In this document: in pieces, positions 1 to 8,523 of the stretch
Position numbering within the stretch: the first letter of the stretch is position 1
How the letters are laid out: every line of letters starts with the position of its first letter
NCBI RefSeq assembly: GCF_000621445.1
Contig: NZ_KK211281.1
Location: 61,300-125,299 of the forward strand
Source of the DNA: Alkalihalobacillus bogoriensis ATCC BAA-922
Lineage (GTDB): Bacteria; Bacillota; Bacilli; Bacillales; Bacillaceae_F
DNA: 64,000 nt
Direction: 5' to 3'
The notes under the pieces: generated by a model
What the model saw: the letters and a program-made list of their open reading frames with translations, nothing else
Databases searched by the model: none
What the model was told of the DNA's origin: nothing
Made by a program: the position numbers and the translations under genes

Positions 1-114
1 AATAATTTGAACGAGACGAAAAAAATAATTAATTAAACTAAGGCTTATTTAGAAGGTTTTAGAAAAGAAACAAACAAGATAACTATATAAATCAAAAAAG
101 GAGTGTGCATACAA

Positions 115-372
115 ATGAAAAATTGGGTTGATCTTCAGCAAGATATTATAGAAACTAAAGAACTATTTGGAGAATTTATCAGTTGGTTAGAAATTGCTTT
201 CCGCTGGTCATTCTTTTCTGTGATTATTCTATTGATTGGCTGTGTAATTATCAAATGGCTTCTTCAAAAGAATAAGAAGGTTGGAGAAATCACGTTTGGT
301 ATGTTAATTGGTTTTTGCTCAATGTGGATATTTGGTAGTTTTGTTATTTCATTTTTTGCATATACAAACTGA
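115..372 (+). CDS. small two-helix membrane protein, unknown function
   Basis: Encodes 85 residues. Two hydrophobic stretches (about residues 30-50 and 60-82) suggest a small integral membrane protein; an acidic amphipathic N-terminus comes first. I chose the ATG at 115 because AAAGGAG lies about 11 bases upstream, whereas the in-frame GTG at 103 sits inside that ribosome binding site. I recognise no family. It stands directly upstream of the integrase gene, so it is probably cargo or an accessory gene of the same mobile element, but that is inferred from position only. Confidence 0.55.
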   Translation: MKNWVDLQQDIIETKELFGEFISWLEIAFRWSFFSVIILLIGCVIIKWLLQKNKKVGEITFGMLIGFCSMWIFGSFVISFFAYTN

Positions 373-393
373 AGCTGTGCTTCAGTTTGTATA
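361..393 (+). terminator. perfect 15-bp inverted repeat over the stop codon of the first gene
   Basis: Arms 361-375 and 379-393 are perfectly complementary around a 3-base loop (TGT). The left arm contains the TGA stop codon at 370-372. A T-rich stretch follows at 401-408. This would form a strong hairpin and probably ends the small membrane protein transcript. It is less likely to be an operator. Confidence 0.6.
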
Positions 394-429
394 TGGACAT
401 TATTTTTTCGATAGCAATTTCGTAGAATA

Positions 430-527
430 ATTGCATAGAATAGGTATTCCATGCAATTAATTGACTAAATAACAGTAAAAAGGAAATGAATTATGGCAAA
501 TAACAGTAAAAAAATATTGCATAGAAT
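430..527 (+). repeat. two interleaved direct repeats beside the integrase gene
   Basis: ATTGCATAGAAT occurs at 430-441 and 516-527, and AAATAACAGTAAAAA occurs at 467-481 and 498-512. The second copies lie just upstream of the integrase start. Interleaved repeats beside a tyrosine integrase are what arm-type integrase sites or a decayed attachment site would look like; this role is inferred. Confidence 0.4.
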
Positions 528-558
528 TATTTATGCCGAAAAATCAGGAGGAGAGTAT

Positions 559-1380
559 ATGATTAACCAATTTGTAGAAGAAGCACTGAGAGGAAAATCA
601 GAACAGACAATTAAGACTTATGTTCACTCAATTAAGCAATTTAGTGATTGGTTGGAAGGGGCTGGAGCAGATTTATCAAATTACGCGAGAAGCGACGTTC
701 AACAATACATTGATTATTTAGTGAGTAGACGCAAGAGCCCAGCAACAGTAAATAAAATTTGGAATGCGATTAAGAAGTATAGCAAATGGTCTCAACAAGT
801 GAATACAATAGAAGATATTTCGGTTGTTAAACCTACTAACTATAAAAATGAGGCCCCTAAAGCACTAGACAGGTTAGAATTGAATAGGTTGATACGAGAA
901 ATTGATAGAACTGAGAATAAAAGAGATATGGCTATTCTACAAGTATTGTTAAATACAGGTTTGCGGCTTTCTGAATTGGTTGCCTTAGATATATCAGATA
1001 TCGAAGTAAGTGAGAGAAAAGGTCAGGTTACTGTAATTAAAGGAAAAGGAAACAAACAGAGAACAGTTCCACTTAATAAAGAAGCACGAAGAGCATTAGT
1101 TAAATATCTTGAAGAAAGGTCTGACAATGAAGAAGCACTATTTCTATCAAATAGAGGTAAAAGAATAAGTGTTAGAACAGTGCAATATTTAATAGAAAAG
1201 CAGGGTTTCAATGTTCATGCTTTAAGACATACTTTTATAACAGGATTAGTTCGAAGTGGACAGGATATCAGCGTAATCCAATCTTTAAGTGGACATTCAA
1301 GCGCTGACATGATACTTAGATATTCTGCTCCTACTCCTGAGGACAAACAGATTGCAGTAGAAGAAATTTGGACTAGGTGA
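559..1380 (+). CDS. tyrosine recombinase / integrase (XerC/D-like)
   Basis: Site-specific DNA strand exchange by a covalent phosphotyrosine mechanism. The 273-residue protein has an N-terminal SAM-like core-binding domain (about 1-90) and a C-terminal catalytic domain (about 100-273). The full active-site set is visible: Arg in NTGLRLSEL, Lys in VIKGKGNKQR, HALRHTF (His and Arg), GHSS (His) and the nucleophile Tyr in LRYSAP. The start at 559 is preceded by AGGAGGAGAG at 547-555; an upstream in-frame ATG at 493 would add 22 residues but lacks a convincing site. Size fits simple phage, plasmid or integron-type recombinases. It appears functional and may move the left element. Confidence 0.88.
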   Translation: MINQFVEEALRGKSEQTIKTYVHSIKQFSDWLEGAGADLSNYARSDVQQYIDYLVSRRKSPATVNKIWNAIKKYSKWSQQVNTIEDISVVKPTNYKNEAPKALDRLELNRLIREIDRTENKRDMAILQVLLNTGLRLSELVALDISDIEVSERKGQVTVIKGKGNKQRTVPLNKEARRALVKYLEERSDNEEALFLSNRGKRISVRTVQYLIEKQGFNVHALRHTFITGLVRSGQDISVIQSLSGHSSADMILRYSAPTPEDKQIAVEEIWTR

Positions 1381-1598
1381 CCTTTACTAGTTTTATTAAT
1401 CATTAATATTTGAGATCAATTATTATAATGGCTAATAAAATTACTATAATACTTTGCCATAAATAAAGGGTTATGCTATTTCATATAGAAGTGTAGGTAT
1501 ATCAGGACAATTATTCCCCTTTAAAATCCTGAATGTGTACCTCTCCAAGGTGTAACTTAGACAAATTTCTTTTGCTAGCCCTTTCTAGGACATAAAAT

Positions 1599-1634
1599 GG
1601 TCAAACAGTAATTTTTGCTGTTTGACCATTTTTA
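1599..1634 (+). terminator. rho-independent terminator after the integrase region
   Basis: A perfect 10-bp stem (GGTCAAACAG / CTGTTTGACC) with a 9-base loop is followed by ATTTTT. It lies 220 bases past the integrase stop, in the plus orientation. Confidence 0.75.
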
Positions 1635-2453
1635 TTAAATATCAAAATGTGACAATTTTGTGAACGGTTATCTATGAACGAACAATAATATCATTTCATA
1701 GATAAAAAGGCAGGGTTATGCAGATAATGCATTTTTAATCTAACTTATATATTATTTTAATATAATTAAATATTTATCTACGATTTTGCCGCCAATTCAA
1801 ATCATAGAGAAGTGGGTTTACAAGCGTATCAAGGGTCTTTTATAATCAAAATCAAGTTAGAAAATTATCTATTAACAATTTTTTTGCAAGGGGATTTGTT
1901 ATATGAGAAAAATTTAGGGATTTAAAAAGGGGGAAGTTTTAATGGGAAAACCAACAATTTATATTTTGATGATCAAAATTCAAAAACGCTTCTAGGTATA
2001 ACAATTAAGGCAACTAAGATGTTACAACATATGGGAGATCAATGAGATAAAACAGTTGAATTATATAATAATGTTGCTAGCGCGGTAGAAAACATTCTTA
2101 TAGTGAGGGAGAAATATATGAAGGTGGACTCGATATTATAGAAGAGTATGTAACCATCAGTAATAGGAGACGATAGCCCAAATAAATTCGTCACAGATAT
2201 CTTATGACATACCGATTTGGTCTTTTAATAAAGGTGTTATACTACCTAAAAGTAAGGTAATTGCACTTTAAAGGAGGTGATTAATAAAAGTAAAACATGA
2301 TTGTTACTGATTGTTACTAACTGTTACTTATTGTTGCATCATTGGCGTGGGCAACTCTAAGCAAAACTATTATTTGTAAAGTTACAAAGGTGATTCTATT
2401 TATGGTAATTATATATTACCACGGAATCTCCTTAATGAAAAGGGGGAATTTTA
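1635..2453. other. gene-free, probably decayed 0.8-kb stretch
   Basis: No complete gene of convincing size. Short open pieces such as an about 30-codon stretch near 1950-2045 (FDDQNSKTLLGITIK) have no good start and run into stops, which looks like remnants of a degraded coding sequence. A strong ribosome-binding-like AAAGGAGGTGA at 2271-2281 is followed only by a seven-codon frame starting at 2297. The tandem 10-mers at 2301-2340 lie here too. Confidence 0.5.
2301..2340 (+). repeat. four tandem 10-bp units (TTGTTACTGA type)
   Basis: Four consecutive 10-mers read TTGTTACTGA, TTGTTACTAA, CTGTTACTTA and TTGTTGCATC. The unit equals one DNA helical turn, so the same face is repeated four times. 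This suits cooperative protein binding upstream of the gene at 2454, but no binder is known. Confidence 0.5.
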
Positions 2454-2840
2454 GTGAAAAAAATAGCAGTAGGTTACTTTATGGTTAATTTAAATGAATC
2501 AAACTGGCAAGTTATAAGTGATATGTACAAAGCACTTTACGAATATTGCAATAAAGAGAACTACTCGTTACATGCTGTGTATCACGATATTAGTGAAGAA
2601 TTAACTGAATATCAGTTACTCAACGCTGCATATAGACCAACTTTCAAGGATTTTAAAAGAAGAGTATCAGAAGACAGCAGGATTGACCATGTTCTATTAC
2701 CAGTACTTTCAGAGAGTTATTATGATGGTGGATATGATGATTTATTGGAAGTTCCTCACTTTGGAAAAATCTCAATGTTTTATGTAAATAGTCCAGAGAT
2801 TCCTGAGGAAGCATACGAATTTGATGGAATACCTTTCTAA
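2454..2840 (+). CDS. catalytically degenerate serine-recombinase-like domain protein (copy 1)
   Basis: Encodes 128 residues with no separate DNA-binding domain. The layout follows a resolvase N-terminal domain: a first beta strand AVGYFMVN, a helix, a second strand YSLHAVYHD, a segment RPTFKDFKRRVSEDSRIDHV that resembles the RPAFQRLL...GKIDVV block, and VLLPVLSE in place of VWKLDRLSR. The catalytic Ser and the usual arginines are absent at the expected places. Start is a GTG at 2454 with AAAAGGGGGAA upstream. It is the first of a run of small genes leading to LSR1, and its neighbour at 2895 is a closer relative of resolvases. I infer a regulatory or decoy role, or a relic; no function is known. 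Confidence 0.5.
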   Translation: MKKIAVGYFMVNLNESNWQVISDMYKALYEYCNKENYSLHAVYHDISEELTEYQLLNAAYRPTFKDFKRRVSEDSRIDHVLLPVLSESYYDGGYDDLLEVPHFGKISMFYVNSPEIPEEAYEFDGIPF

Positions 2841-2894
2841 GAGATTCAAGATGGATTTTGAATAAAAATATAGATTTAAAAAGGAGGAGTTTTT

Positions 2895-3317
2895 ATGTTG
2901 GAACAGTTAAAAACAGCAGTAGGCTATGTAAGGTTTGCTTCATTAGAAGATGGAAGTTTGCAACGAAGTAATGCAATTGTAAATTATTGTACCAATAAAG
3001 GAATTCTAGTCGAAAAGATTCTTGATGATAGAGACAGTGGATATTGTCCATTAATTACGCGTAATGGTGGTTGTAAACTAATTGATTACGTTGATAGTGG
3101 AGAAATTGACTATATCATACTCTCATATTTGCATGAATTGAGTAGAGACAATGAAGAACTTTATCATTTCTTAAAATTATTGAAGGAAAAAGGGATTGAG
3201 TTGATTGTACTTTCATCAATAAATATTGAAAAAAGTTATTTTGAAAATCTTTTTAAAGATTTTGCAGATAGAGATTTTCAACTACCTAGACTAGAAAGAG
3301 GTTATCTATATGAATAA
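2895..3317 (+). CDS. serine-recombinase-like N-terminal domain lacking the catalytic serine (copy 2)
   Basis: A 140-residue protein equal to a resolvase catalytic domain alone. Recognisable blocks are AVGYVRFAS (normally YARVST), ILDDRDSGYCP (normally DEGISG), the GEIDYIILSYLHELSRD block (normally VWKLDRLSR) and IELIVLSS. At the position of the nucleophilic Ser there is Ala15 (the next residue is Ser), and the Arg of DRLSR is Glu. It lacks the recombinase, zinc-ribbon and coiled-coil regions of large serine recombinases. A strong AAGGAGGAG precedes the ATG at 2895. It overlaps the next gene by 8 bases, implying translational coupling. Probably non-catalytic; whether it binds LSR1 or att DNA is unknown. 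Confidence 0.65.
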   Translation: MLEQLKTAVGYVRFASLEDGSLQRSNAIVNYCTNKGILVEKILDDRDSGYCPLITRNGGCKLIDYVDSGEIDYIILSYLHELSRDNEELYHFLKLLKEKGIELIVLSSINIEKSYFENLFKDFADRDFQLPRLERGYLYE

Positions 3318-3555
3318 CGATAAATTTCATGTTGGAGTAATTAATTCAAGTTTCGGGATTCAAATAGCGGGTGCTGATGTGTGCTTTAAAGAAGGTGAGG
3401 TAGTTTATATCCTTGCTGAAATTTATGATAAAGAAAATCCAGAATGCATTATGTGGTATGTAGTATTAAAACCTTTAAGCAAGGATTCATTAAGGATTAA
3501 CTCAGAATTTGTGGATTTAATGTTCCTAGAGAATGTTCCTCGATTTCCACATTAG
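3310..3555 (+). CDS. hypothetical protein, translationally coupled
   Basis: An 81-residue, mostly beta-type protein with no signal peptide or membrane segment and no family I recognise. Its ATG lies inside the last codons of the preceding recombinase-like gene (shared ATGAATAA), so both are expected to be translated from one mRNA. Likely an accessory gene of the same mobile element. Confidence 0.5.
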   Translation: MNNDKFHVGVINSSFGIQIAGADVCFKEGEVVYILAEIYDKENPECIMWYVVLKPLSKDSLRINSEFVDLMFLENVPRFPH

Positions 3556-3602
3556 AATGAACTATGGCTTCACATACAAGTATAAGAAAAGGAGATGGTT
3601 TA

Positions 3603-3914
3603 ATGAAAAAAATAATTAATAAAAAAATTTATAATACAGAAACAGCGACACTAATTGCTGAGTATAGTAATGGGCTTACAAGAGGTGACTTTAATCATAT
3701 CTATGAAGATCTATATGTAACTAAACTAGGACAGTTCTTTTTACATGTAGAGGGTGGACCACTTACTTGCTACAGTGAAACAGATGGTAGAAATACTTGG
3801 GGAATAGAAACTATTATTCTTCTAGATTCACGTCAAACATACAACTGGCTAGAAAAACGTTCAGAATACGAATTAATAGACAAATATTTTCCCGATATGG
3901 TTTCTGAGGGGTAA
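3603..3914 (+). CDS. hypothetical mobile-element protein (MKKIIN..YNTETA family)
   Basis: 103 residues. The N-terminus MKKIINKKIYNTETATLIA followed by a tyrosine/glycine-rich beta segment (LYVTKLGQFFLHVEGG) and NTWG is the pattern of a small protein that recurs in phages and conjugative elements of Firmicutes; its function is not known. AAAGGAGATGG lies just upstream of the ATG at 3603, so I prefer it to the in-frame start at 3564. Part of the same plus-strand gene string. Confidence 0.6.
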   Translation: MKKIINKKIYNTETATLIAEYSNGLTRGDFNHIYEDLYVTKLGQFFLHVEGGPLTCYSETDGRNTWGIETIILLDSRQTYNWLEKRSEYELIDKYFPDMVSEG

Positions 3915-4022
3915 TTAGTTTCTATAAGGAACTATAATCAATTTCAATATTAACAGTAGGAGGGTGTCTCTATAATATTTACTTCACACTATAACCCTTC
4001 CTGAAAAAGGGAGGAATCTATA

Positions 4023-4163
4023 ATGGACAAGAAAACAACAAAAGAATTGAAAAGTGATAAGGAAAAGTTTCATATTCCTAGTGAAGAAGAATTGAAAAAA
4101 AGAGAACTAGTATCAGTTCTTGCGGAACTTATTTTAAATTATTCATTGTCTAAAAAGAAGTAA
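4023..4163 (+). CDS. small charged protein upstream of LSR1
   Basis: 46 codons, rich in Lys and Glu, with a predicted helix near the C-terminus (ELVSVLAELILNYSL). A good GGGAGGAAT precedes the ATG at 4023. No family recognised. Small helical proteins directly upstream of large serine recombinases are common in Bacillaceae elements, so an element-borne regulator is possible but unproven. Confidence 0.45.
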   Translation: MDKKTTKELKSDKEKFHIPSEEELKKRELVSVLAELILNYSLSKKK

Positions 4164-4235
4164 AATAACGACGCTATAATTCAATGTGAACATGGGCAAG
4201 CTGCTGCTTGCCCAAATCTTAGGGGGATATTATAA

Positions 4236-4424
4236 GTGAAAAATTTAAAAAAGAAATTTGTAATTTATATGAGGATAGATTGGAAGTGAAGCAAAAATTG
4301 AAAAAAAAACAAATCTCGTTAAAACTATGAAAAAGATACGATGTTAAGTTATTAGATTTTTATGGTAACGATACTATAAATAATTTTGTAAGTAAAAATG
4401 ATTTGAATGAGGGGAGAGGTATAT
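4236..4424 (+). pseudogene. short broken coding remnant before LSR1
   Basis: After GGGGGAT at about 4222, a GTG at 4236 opens only 17 codons, while two other frames carry continuous Lys/Glu-rich text (EKFKKEICNLYEDRLEVKQK, then YDVKLLDFYGNDTINNFVSK) that only joins if frameshifts are assumed. This looks like a decayed small gene whose last codons overlap the LSR1 ribosome binding site. Confidence 0.3.
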
Positions 4425-6004
4425 ATGGAAAACAGTAAAAAATTAAAAGTTGTTATTTACAAAAGGGTGAGTACTGAGGAGCAAAAAAGAACAGGCTTTT
4501 CATTGGAAGGACAAGAAGACGAGTTAAGGGCATATGCCGAAAGGAAAGGGTATAAAATAGTAGGTGTGTATACTGATGGTGGCTATTCAGGGAAAAATTT
4601 CAAGAGGCCCGAAATTCAAAGGTTGTTTTCTGATATGAGAAATGGTGATTTTGATGCGATTTTAGTATGGAAAGTGGACAGGATCTCAAGGAAGAACAGG
4701 GATGTTTTAGATTTAATTGATAATGAACTCCATCCAAGAAATATGAAACTATTAGTATCTACTTGTGATATAGATAGTAGTAATGCCAACGGTTATATGT
4801 TTATTTCTATGCTAGGTACTTTTGCTGAGTATGAAAGGTCACTAATTATAGAGCGTGTGTCAAGTGGCATGGAAAAACGTGCAAAATCAGGTATGTGGAA
4901 CGGTGGTATCATTTTAGGATACGATGTAGTAGAGAAAAGTTTAGTAATTAATGAGGAAGAATGTGAAATAGTTAAACAGATTTTTCAATTAAGGGCAAAC
5001 GGCTATGGATACAAAGCGATTACAAATGTACTGAATAGTGAGGGGAAAAAAACTAAGAAAAATAACAGTTTTAGTATAAATGCTGTAAAGACAATTTTGG
5101 AAAATAAAACTTATATTGGTCAATTAAATTGGGGAACTCATAGAGAGTGGGAGAAGAAACGGAGAAGTGGGAAGACAGATCCAATCAGTGCCGAAGGTGT
5201 ACATGAGGCAATAATCGACTTAGGGTTATGGAATAGGGTACAAGAAGTTAATAAGGTAAACAGAGACGCTTCTACAAATACCAAAAATATTAAGAGTGAG
5301 TTTATACTTTCAGGGATATTACGTTGTCCCACCTGCGGGGCTGGAACTGTTATGAGTAAGTCAAAGAAAAGAGATGGTTCAGGATATCATTTTTATTACA
5401 TGTGTCAAAACTATCATACAAAGGGTAAAGATGTCTGCCGCTCCAATTTAGTTAAGAAAGAACTGATCGAAGAACAAGTTTTATCTTATATTAATGGTCT
5501 AATCTCTAAATCTGGAATCGTAAATGACATTATCGATAAGATAAATAAAGAAAAACATACAGGTACAGACAAACTTCAAGAGCAAATAGTTGCTTATAAA
5601 AAGGAATTGAGGGTAAAAGAGAAGGAATTGGACGCTATTGACGAAGAATATCGCAATAAAGAAATTACTGCAAAAGCATACGGAAGGTTATCTGGGAAAA
5701 TTGAGGATGAAGTAGAGCGATTACTGGGTATTGTCAGCGATTTAGAAGAAAAGTACGTTAAAGTAACTTCATCATACTCTATTGATGAAAGATTGTAAAA
5801 GAGGCCCTAGAAAACTTCAACGATTTATTTACTGGTGCAAGCAATGAAAATAAGAAAATCTTAATAAAATCACTTATTAAGAAAATTGAAGTTGAATCAA
5901 ACAGAAAGGAAATAAAGCGCATTGTCTTCTGGTTTTTAGAAGACAGTGCTTTGTCTTTAAAGAATGCTTTACCAAATAATGAAGGACGCAGAACCGTACC
6001 ATAA
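4425..6004 (+). pseudogene. large serine recombinase LSR1, frameshifted near the C-terminus
   Basis: Large serine integrase: resolvase domain (about 8-155; catalytic Ser16 in YKRVSTEEQ, VWKVDRISR), recombinase domain (about 165-275), a zinc ribbon (CPTCGAG then two later Cys) and a coiled-coil tail (about 365-455). GGGGAGAGG precedes the ATG at 4425. Reading stops at 5798 after 457 codons, but the next frame continues at once with a typical family tail (ALENFNDLFTG, KKILIKSLIKKIEVES, IVFWF) to a stop at 6004. Restoring one A in the AAA at 5788-5790 would join the parts into 526 residues. So it is either a recent frameshift or a sequencing error. The last codons contain the 14-bp repeat that also occurs at 15456. 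Confidence 0.75.
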
Positions 6005-7664
6005 ATAGAGGCAAAAAAAGTTGTAAATAAGGTGGTAACTTGTCTTTTAGATCAGAATTTGAAGTGGAATGGTCCTCAAAATGCTCTAATTCATAATAAA
6101 GGGTGTGGATAAGTGTAAATGTCTTGGACAGGTTGACTTCAGAAAAGTCAAAATCCAATTCGATTTTATCCACAGTTCGAGAACGACCCTCGGATTGTTT
6201 GATTGTTATTTTGTTTAGTAAAAGCTGAAAGAGGTGTTTTTTCTTTTCTCTTGTAGACTGTTGAAATGCTTCGACATACTTTTCTAATAAATGCTTAATC
6301 ACGTCTGGGGGTATAATTTTCGAATCTGATGAGCTTAGCTGAACGCTAAGTTCTTTTTTCTTTTGTTCTAAATCGTTCTTCGACTTAGCTAACTTTTGTA
6401 ACCGCTCCTGTAATATGGTAACAGGGAAGAAGTTTTGCTCGAATGCTTCCATATATTTTTCTTGCATAGCATTGGTTTCTTTAAGCTTTGTTTCGATAAT
6501 CTCTAACTGTTCTTTTAGTTTTAATTTTGAGTGAACCGTTTCTTTATTTATATTTTCTATGGTTTGACTAAATCCAGCTGAATTGTTTAAGAATTCGCTG
6601 ATACGATTAATGACATCATCTTCTGCATCGTAGGCTTCAATTGAATTTGCTTTACAGGCAGATGATCCTTTGTTGTGGAATACACCACATACATAATAAC
6701 GATGCTTACGTTTGCTTCCATCTTTTCGAGTAGAAGTAGTAATAGAAGGAACCATGCCTTGTCCACAGGTAGGACATCGAAGGATGCTGCTTAATAGGAA
6801 AGGCTCGTTTGACTGACGCTGCTTAAATGATTTACCCTGTCTTCGAGCTTGGACAATATTCCAAAGTTCATCGGAGATAATTGCTTCGTGTTTCCCTTCG
6901 ACTATAATGGGGTTGGCATTTTTGCCACGTCTTCGTTTCTTATCCCAGTTCTCAACTTGTAACCAACGGATTTTCCCTATATAGACCGGGTTATCTAATA
7001 TAGTAGCAATGCCATTAATAGAAAAGTGTTTCTCACGTTTAGTCAGATAACCTGCTTTGTTTAAGCGGTTAGCTATAGCCTTAAGTCCTTTACCTTCTGA
7101 GTATAAAGTAAAGATATGTTGAACAACCTTTGCTTCTTTGGGCTTGACAATAAGTTCTTTTTCTATAGAGTCATAACCGAAAACTAGGCCACCATTCCAG
7201 CTACCTTCTTTAGCACGTTGAGTCATGCCCAACTTGACATTTTCTGAAAGAGTATTTCTTTCCATTTCAGCAATAGAAGCCATCAGTTGGACAACAAGTT
7301 TCCCAATTGGACTAGATGTATCAAAATTCTCCGAGTAAGAAATAAACTTTATGTCAAACTCTTCAAATTTATCTAGCAACACAAGAGTATCTAACATGTT
7401 ACGTGAAAGGCGTGATATTTTCCAGACTAATACAGCTTGAAATTTGTTTTTATTAACGTCAGCTATCAACCTTTGCATGGCAGGTCGACCCTTTATATCT
7501 TTACCACTAATACCTTCGTCAACATAATCCTCAGCAATCTGCCACTTATATAAGGCTGCATATTGACGTAATGTTTGTAGTTGTGCAGATATACTATAGC
7601 CCTCACTTGCTTGCTCTTCTGTGCTGACACGACAGTAAATTGCTACACTTTTTATCTCATTCAT
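5877..7664 (-). CDS. large serine recombinase LSR2 (intact)
   Basis: A 595-residue integrase for site-specific insertion and excision. Order: resolvase catalytic domain (about 5-155; Ser14 in YCRVSTEEQ, VWKISRLSR), recombinase domain (about 165-280, WNGGLVFGYD onward), zinc ribbon (CPTCGQG and a later Cys pair), coiled coil (about 375-445) and C-terminal tail. AAAGGAGTGGTCAC precedes the ATG. The tail reads straight through the 14-bp repeat at 5991-6004, so the last ~38 residues are encoded antisense to the end of LSR1 and are probably not native. It is the likely integrase of the island ending at 15469. Confidence 0.88.
   Translation of the reverse strand: MNEIKSVAIYCRVSTEEQASEGYSISAQLQTLRQYAALYKWQIAEDYVDEGISGKDIKGRPAMQRLIADVNKNKFQAVLVWKISRLSRNMLDTLVLLDKFEEFDIKFISYSENFDTSSPIGKLVVQLMASIAEMERNTLSENVKLGMTQRAKEGSWNGGLVFGYDSIEKELIVKPKEAKVVQHIFTLYSEGKGLKAIANRLNKAGYLTKREKHFSINGIATILDNPVYIGKIRWLQVENWDKKRRRGKNANPIIVEGKHEAIISDELWNIVQARRQGKSFKQRQSNEPFLLSSILRCPTCGQGMVPSITTSTRKDGSKRKHRYYVCGVFHNKGSSACKANSIEAYDAEDDVINRISEFLNNSAGFSQTIENINKETVHSKLKLKEQLEIIETKLKETNAMQEKYMEAFEQNFFPVTILQERLQKLAKSKNDLEQKKKELSVQLSSSDSKIIPPDVIKHLLEKYVEAFQQSTREKKKHLFQLLLNKITIKQSEGRSRTVDKIELDFDFSEVNLSKTFTLIHTLYYELEHFEDHSTSNSDLKDKLPPYLQLFLPLFMVRFCVLHYLVKHSLKTKHCLLKTRRQCALFPFCLIQLQFS
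5991..6004. repeat. 14-bp direct repeat, putative att site (left)
   Basis: GAACCGTACCATAA, preceded by CGC plus one base, lies at the meeting point of the two converging serine recombinase genes. The identical 14-mer in the same orientation is at 15456-15469, also after CGC plus one base, and both are followed some 10-15 bases later by AAAAAGTTG. Large serine integrases usually have attP beside their own gene, so I read this as one recombined att site. Confidence 0.6.
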
Positions 7665-7731
7665 GTGACCACTCCTTTAACTTTTTAACAGTATTGGTTG
7701 TAAAGGAGGTGAAACATACCTTACTTTGTTT

Positions 7732-7851
7732 ATGGGGGTTAATTCTATATGTGATTGTCATAAAAGGTTGGATAAAGCTGCGTTAAAAGAAAAAATAAAG
7801 CATTCGAAAATGGAACTGTTGATACTAATGAAACCGAAACTTATACCCTAG
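7732..7851 (+). CDS. possible 39-codon peptide downstream of a strong ribosome binding site
   Basis: AAAGGAGGTGA at 7702-7711 is followed after 20 bases by an ATG (or a TTG at 7726) opening 39 codons with a Lys-rich helical C-terminal half. The spacing is longer than ideal and no family is recognised. The rest of the 7665-8137 gap holds only fragments. Weak candidate. Confidence 0.25.
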   Translation: MGVNSICDCHKRLDKAALKEKIKHSKMELLILMKPKLIP

Positions 7852-8173
7852 TTTCAGTTTGCTCAGCTGTTAAGTCTAAAATTGACTTATCGAATTCTTT
7901 CCTATTCACCTTATATAAAGAAGTAAGTCAAGTACACAGGGAAAGTGTCCTAGGGAAAAATTTGAGATAAGGGGAAAGAAGGAATAATAAGTATTAGAAG
8001 AAATAGACTTACAGATAAAAAAGAGATGTTAAACAGACAATCACTATAGAACTTAATATATCACCTGTGAATGGTGTAGTCGTAGTCATTTGTGAAAAAG
8101 GTCTAAAATCTCGTAGTTCATAGGTTACCTATCAAACTTGGTTCTTAAGGGATTTAGGAAGGAAGTCTTTACA

Positions 8174-8359
8174 ATGAAAATATCAATCAAGGAAGAACTA
8201 GCGAATAACTATTCGTATGTTCTACAATACGTTAATAAAAATAACTGGTGTGAGAAGAATATTTCGTGGATCACCTTACTCTCAATGTATTTGAGAAGGA
8301 GAGACAGTACGAACAATGTAAAAGGTAAAATTCATGCTTGGATGGAAAGTCTTAAATAA
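8174..8359 (+). CDS. small hypothetical protein
   Basis: 61 residues, predicted helical, with conserved-looking aromatic residues (SYVLQYVNKNNW). AGGAAGGAAG at 8157-8166 supports the ATG at 8174 over the upstream in-frame ATG at 8138. A strong terminator follows 14 bases after the stop. No recognised family; it sits between LSR2 and the transport/enzyme operon inside the putative island. Confidence 0.45.
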   Translation: MKISIKEELANNYSYVLQYVNKNNWCEKNISWITLLSMYLRRRDSTNNVKGKIHAWMESLK

Positions 8360-8372
8360 GAGCATAATCAAT

Positions 8373-8419
8373 AGCACTCTAATTTACATGTCCATGTGTA
8401 ATTAGAGTGCTTATTTTTG
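8373..8419 (+). terminator. rho-independent terminator
   Basis: AGCACTCTAATT at 8373-8384 pairs with AATTAGAGTGCT at 8400-8411, with additional pairing toward the loop, and is followed by TATTTTTG. It ends the small gene at 8174. Confidence 0.75.
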
Positions 8420-8523
8420 TTTTACAAGATGTAACATAAATATTCATTCCGTATGACGAGATTATTTCATGGCTAACCTTAACTTCAATAATATCTGAGG
8501 AAGTAAGAGACTAAAGTAAATAG

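Noticed and set aside
2301..2340. Iterons of a plasmid replication origin
   Set aside because: Only four short 10-bp units, no Rep gene and no DnaA boxes or AT-rich unwinding region pattern next to them.
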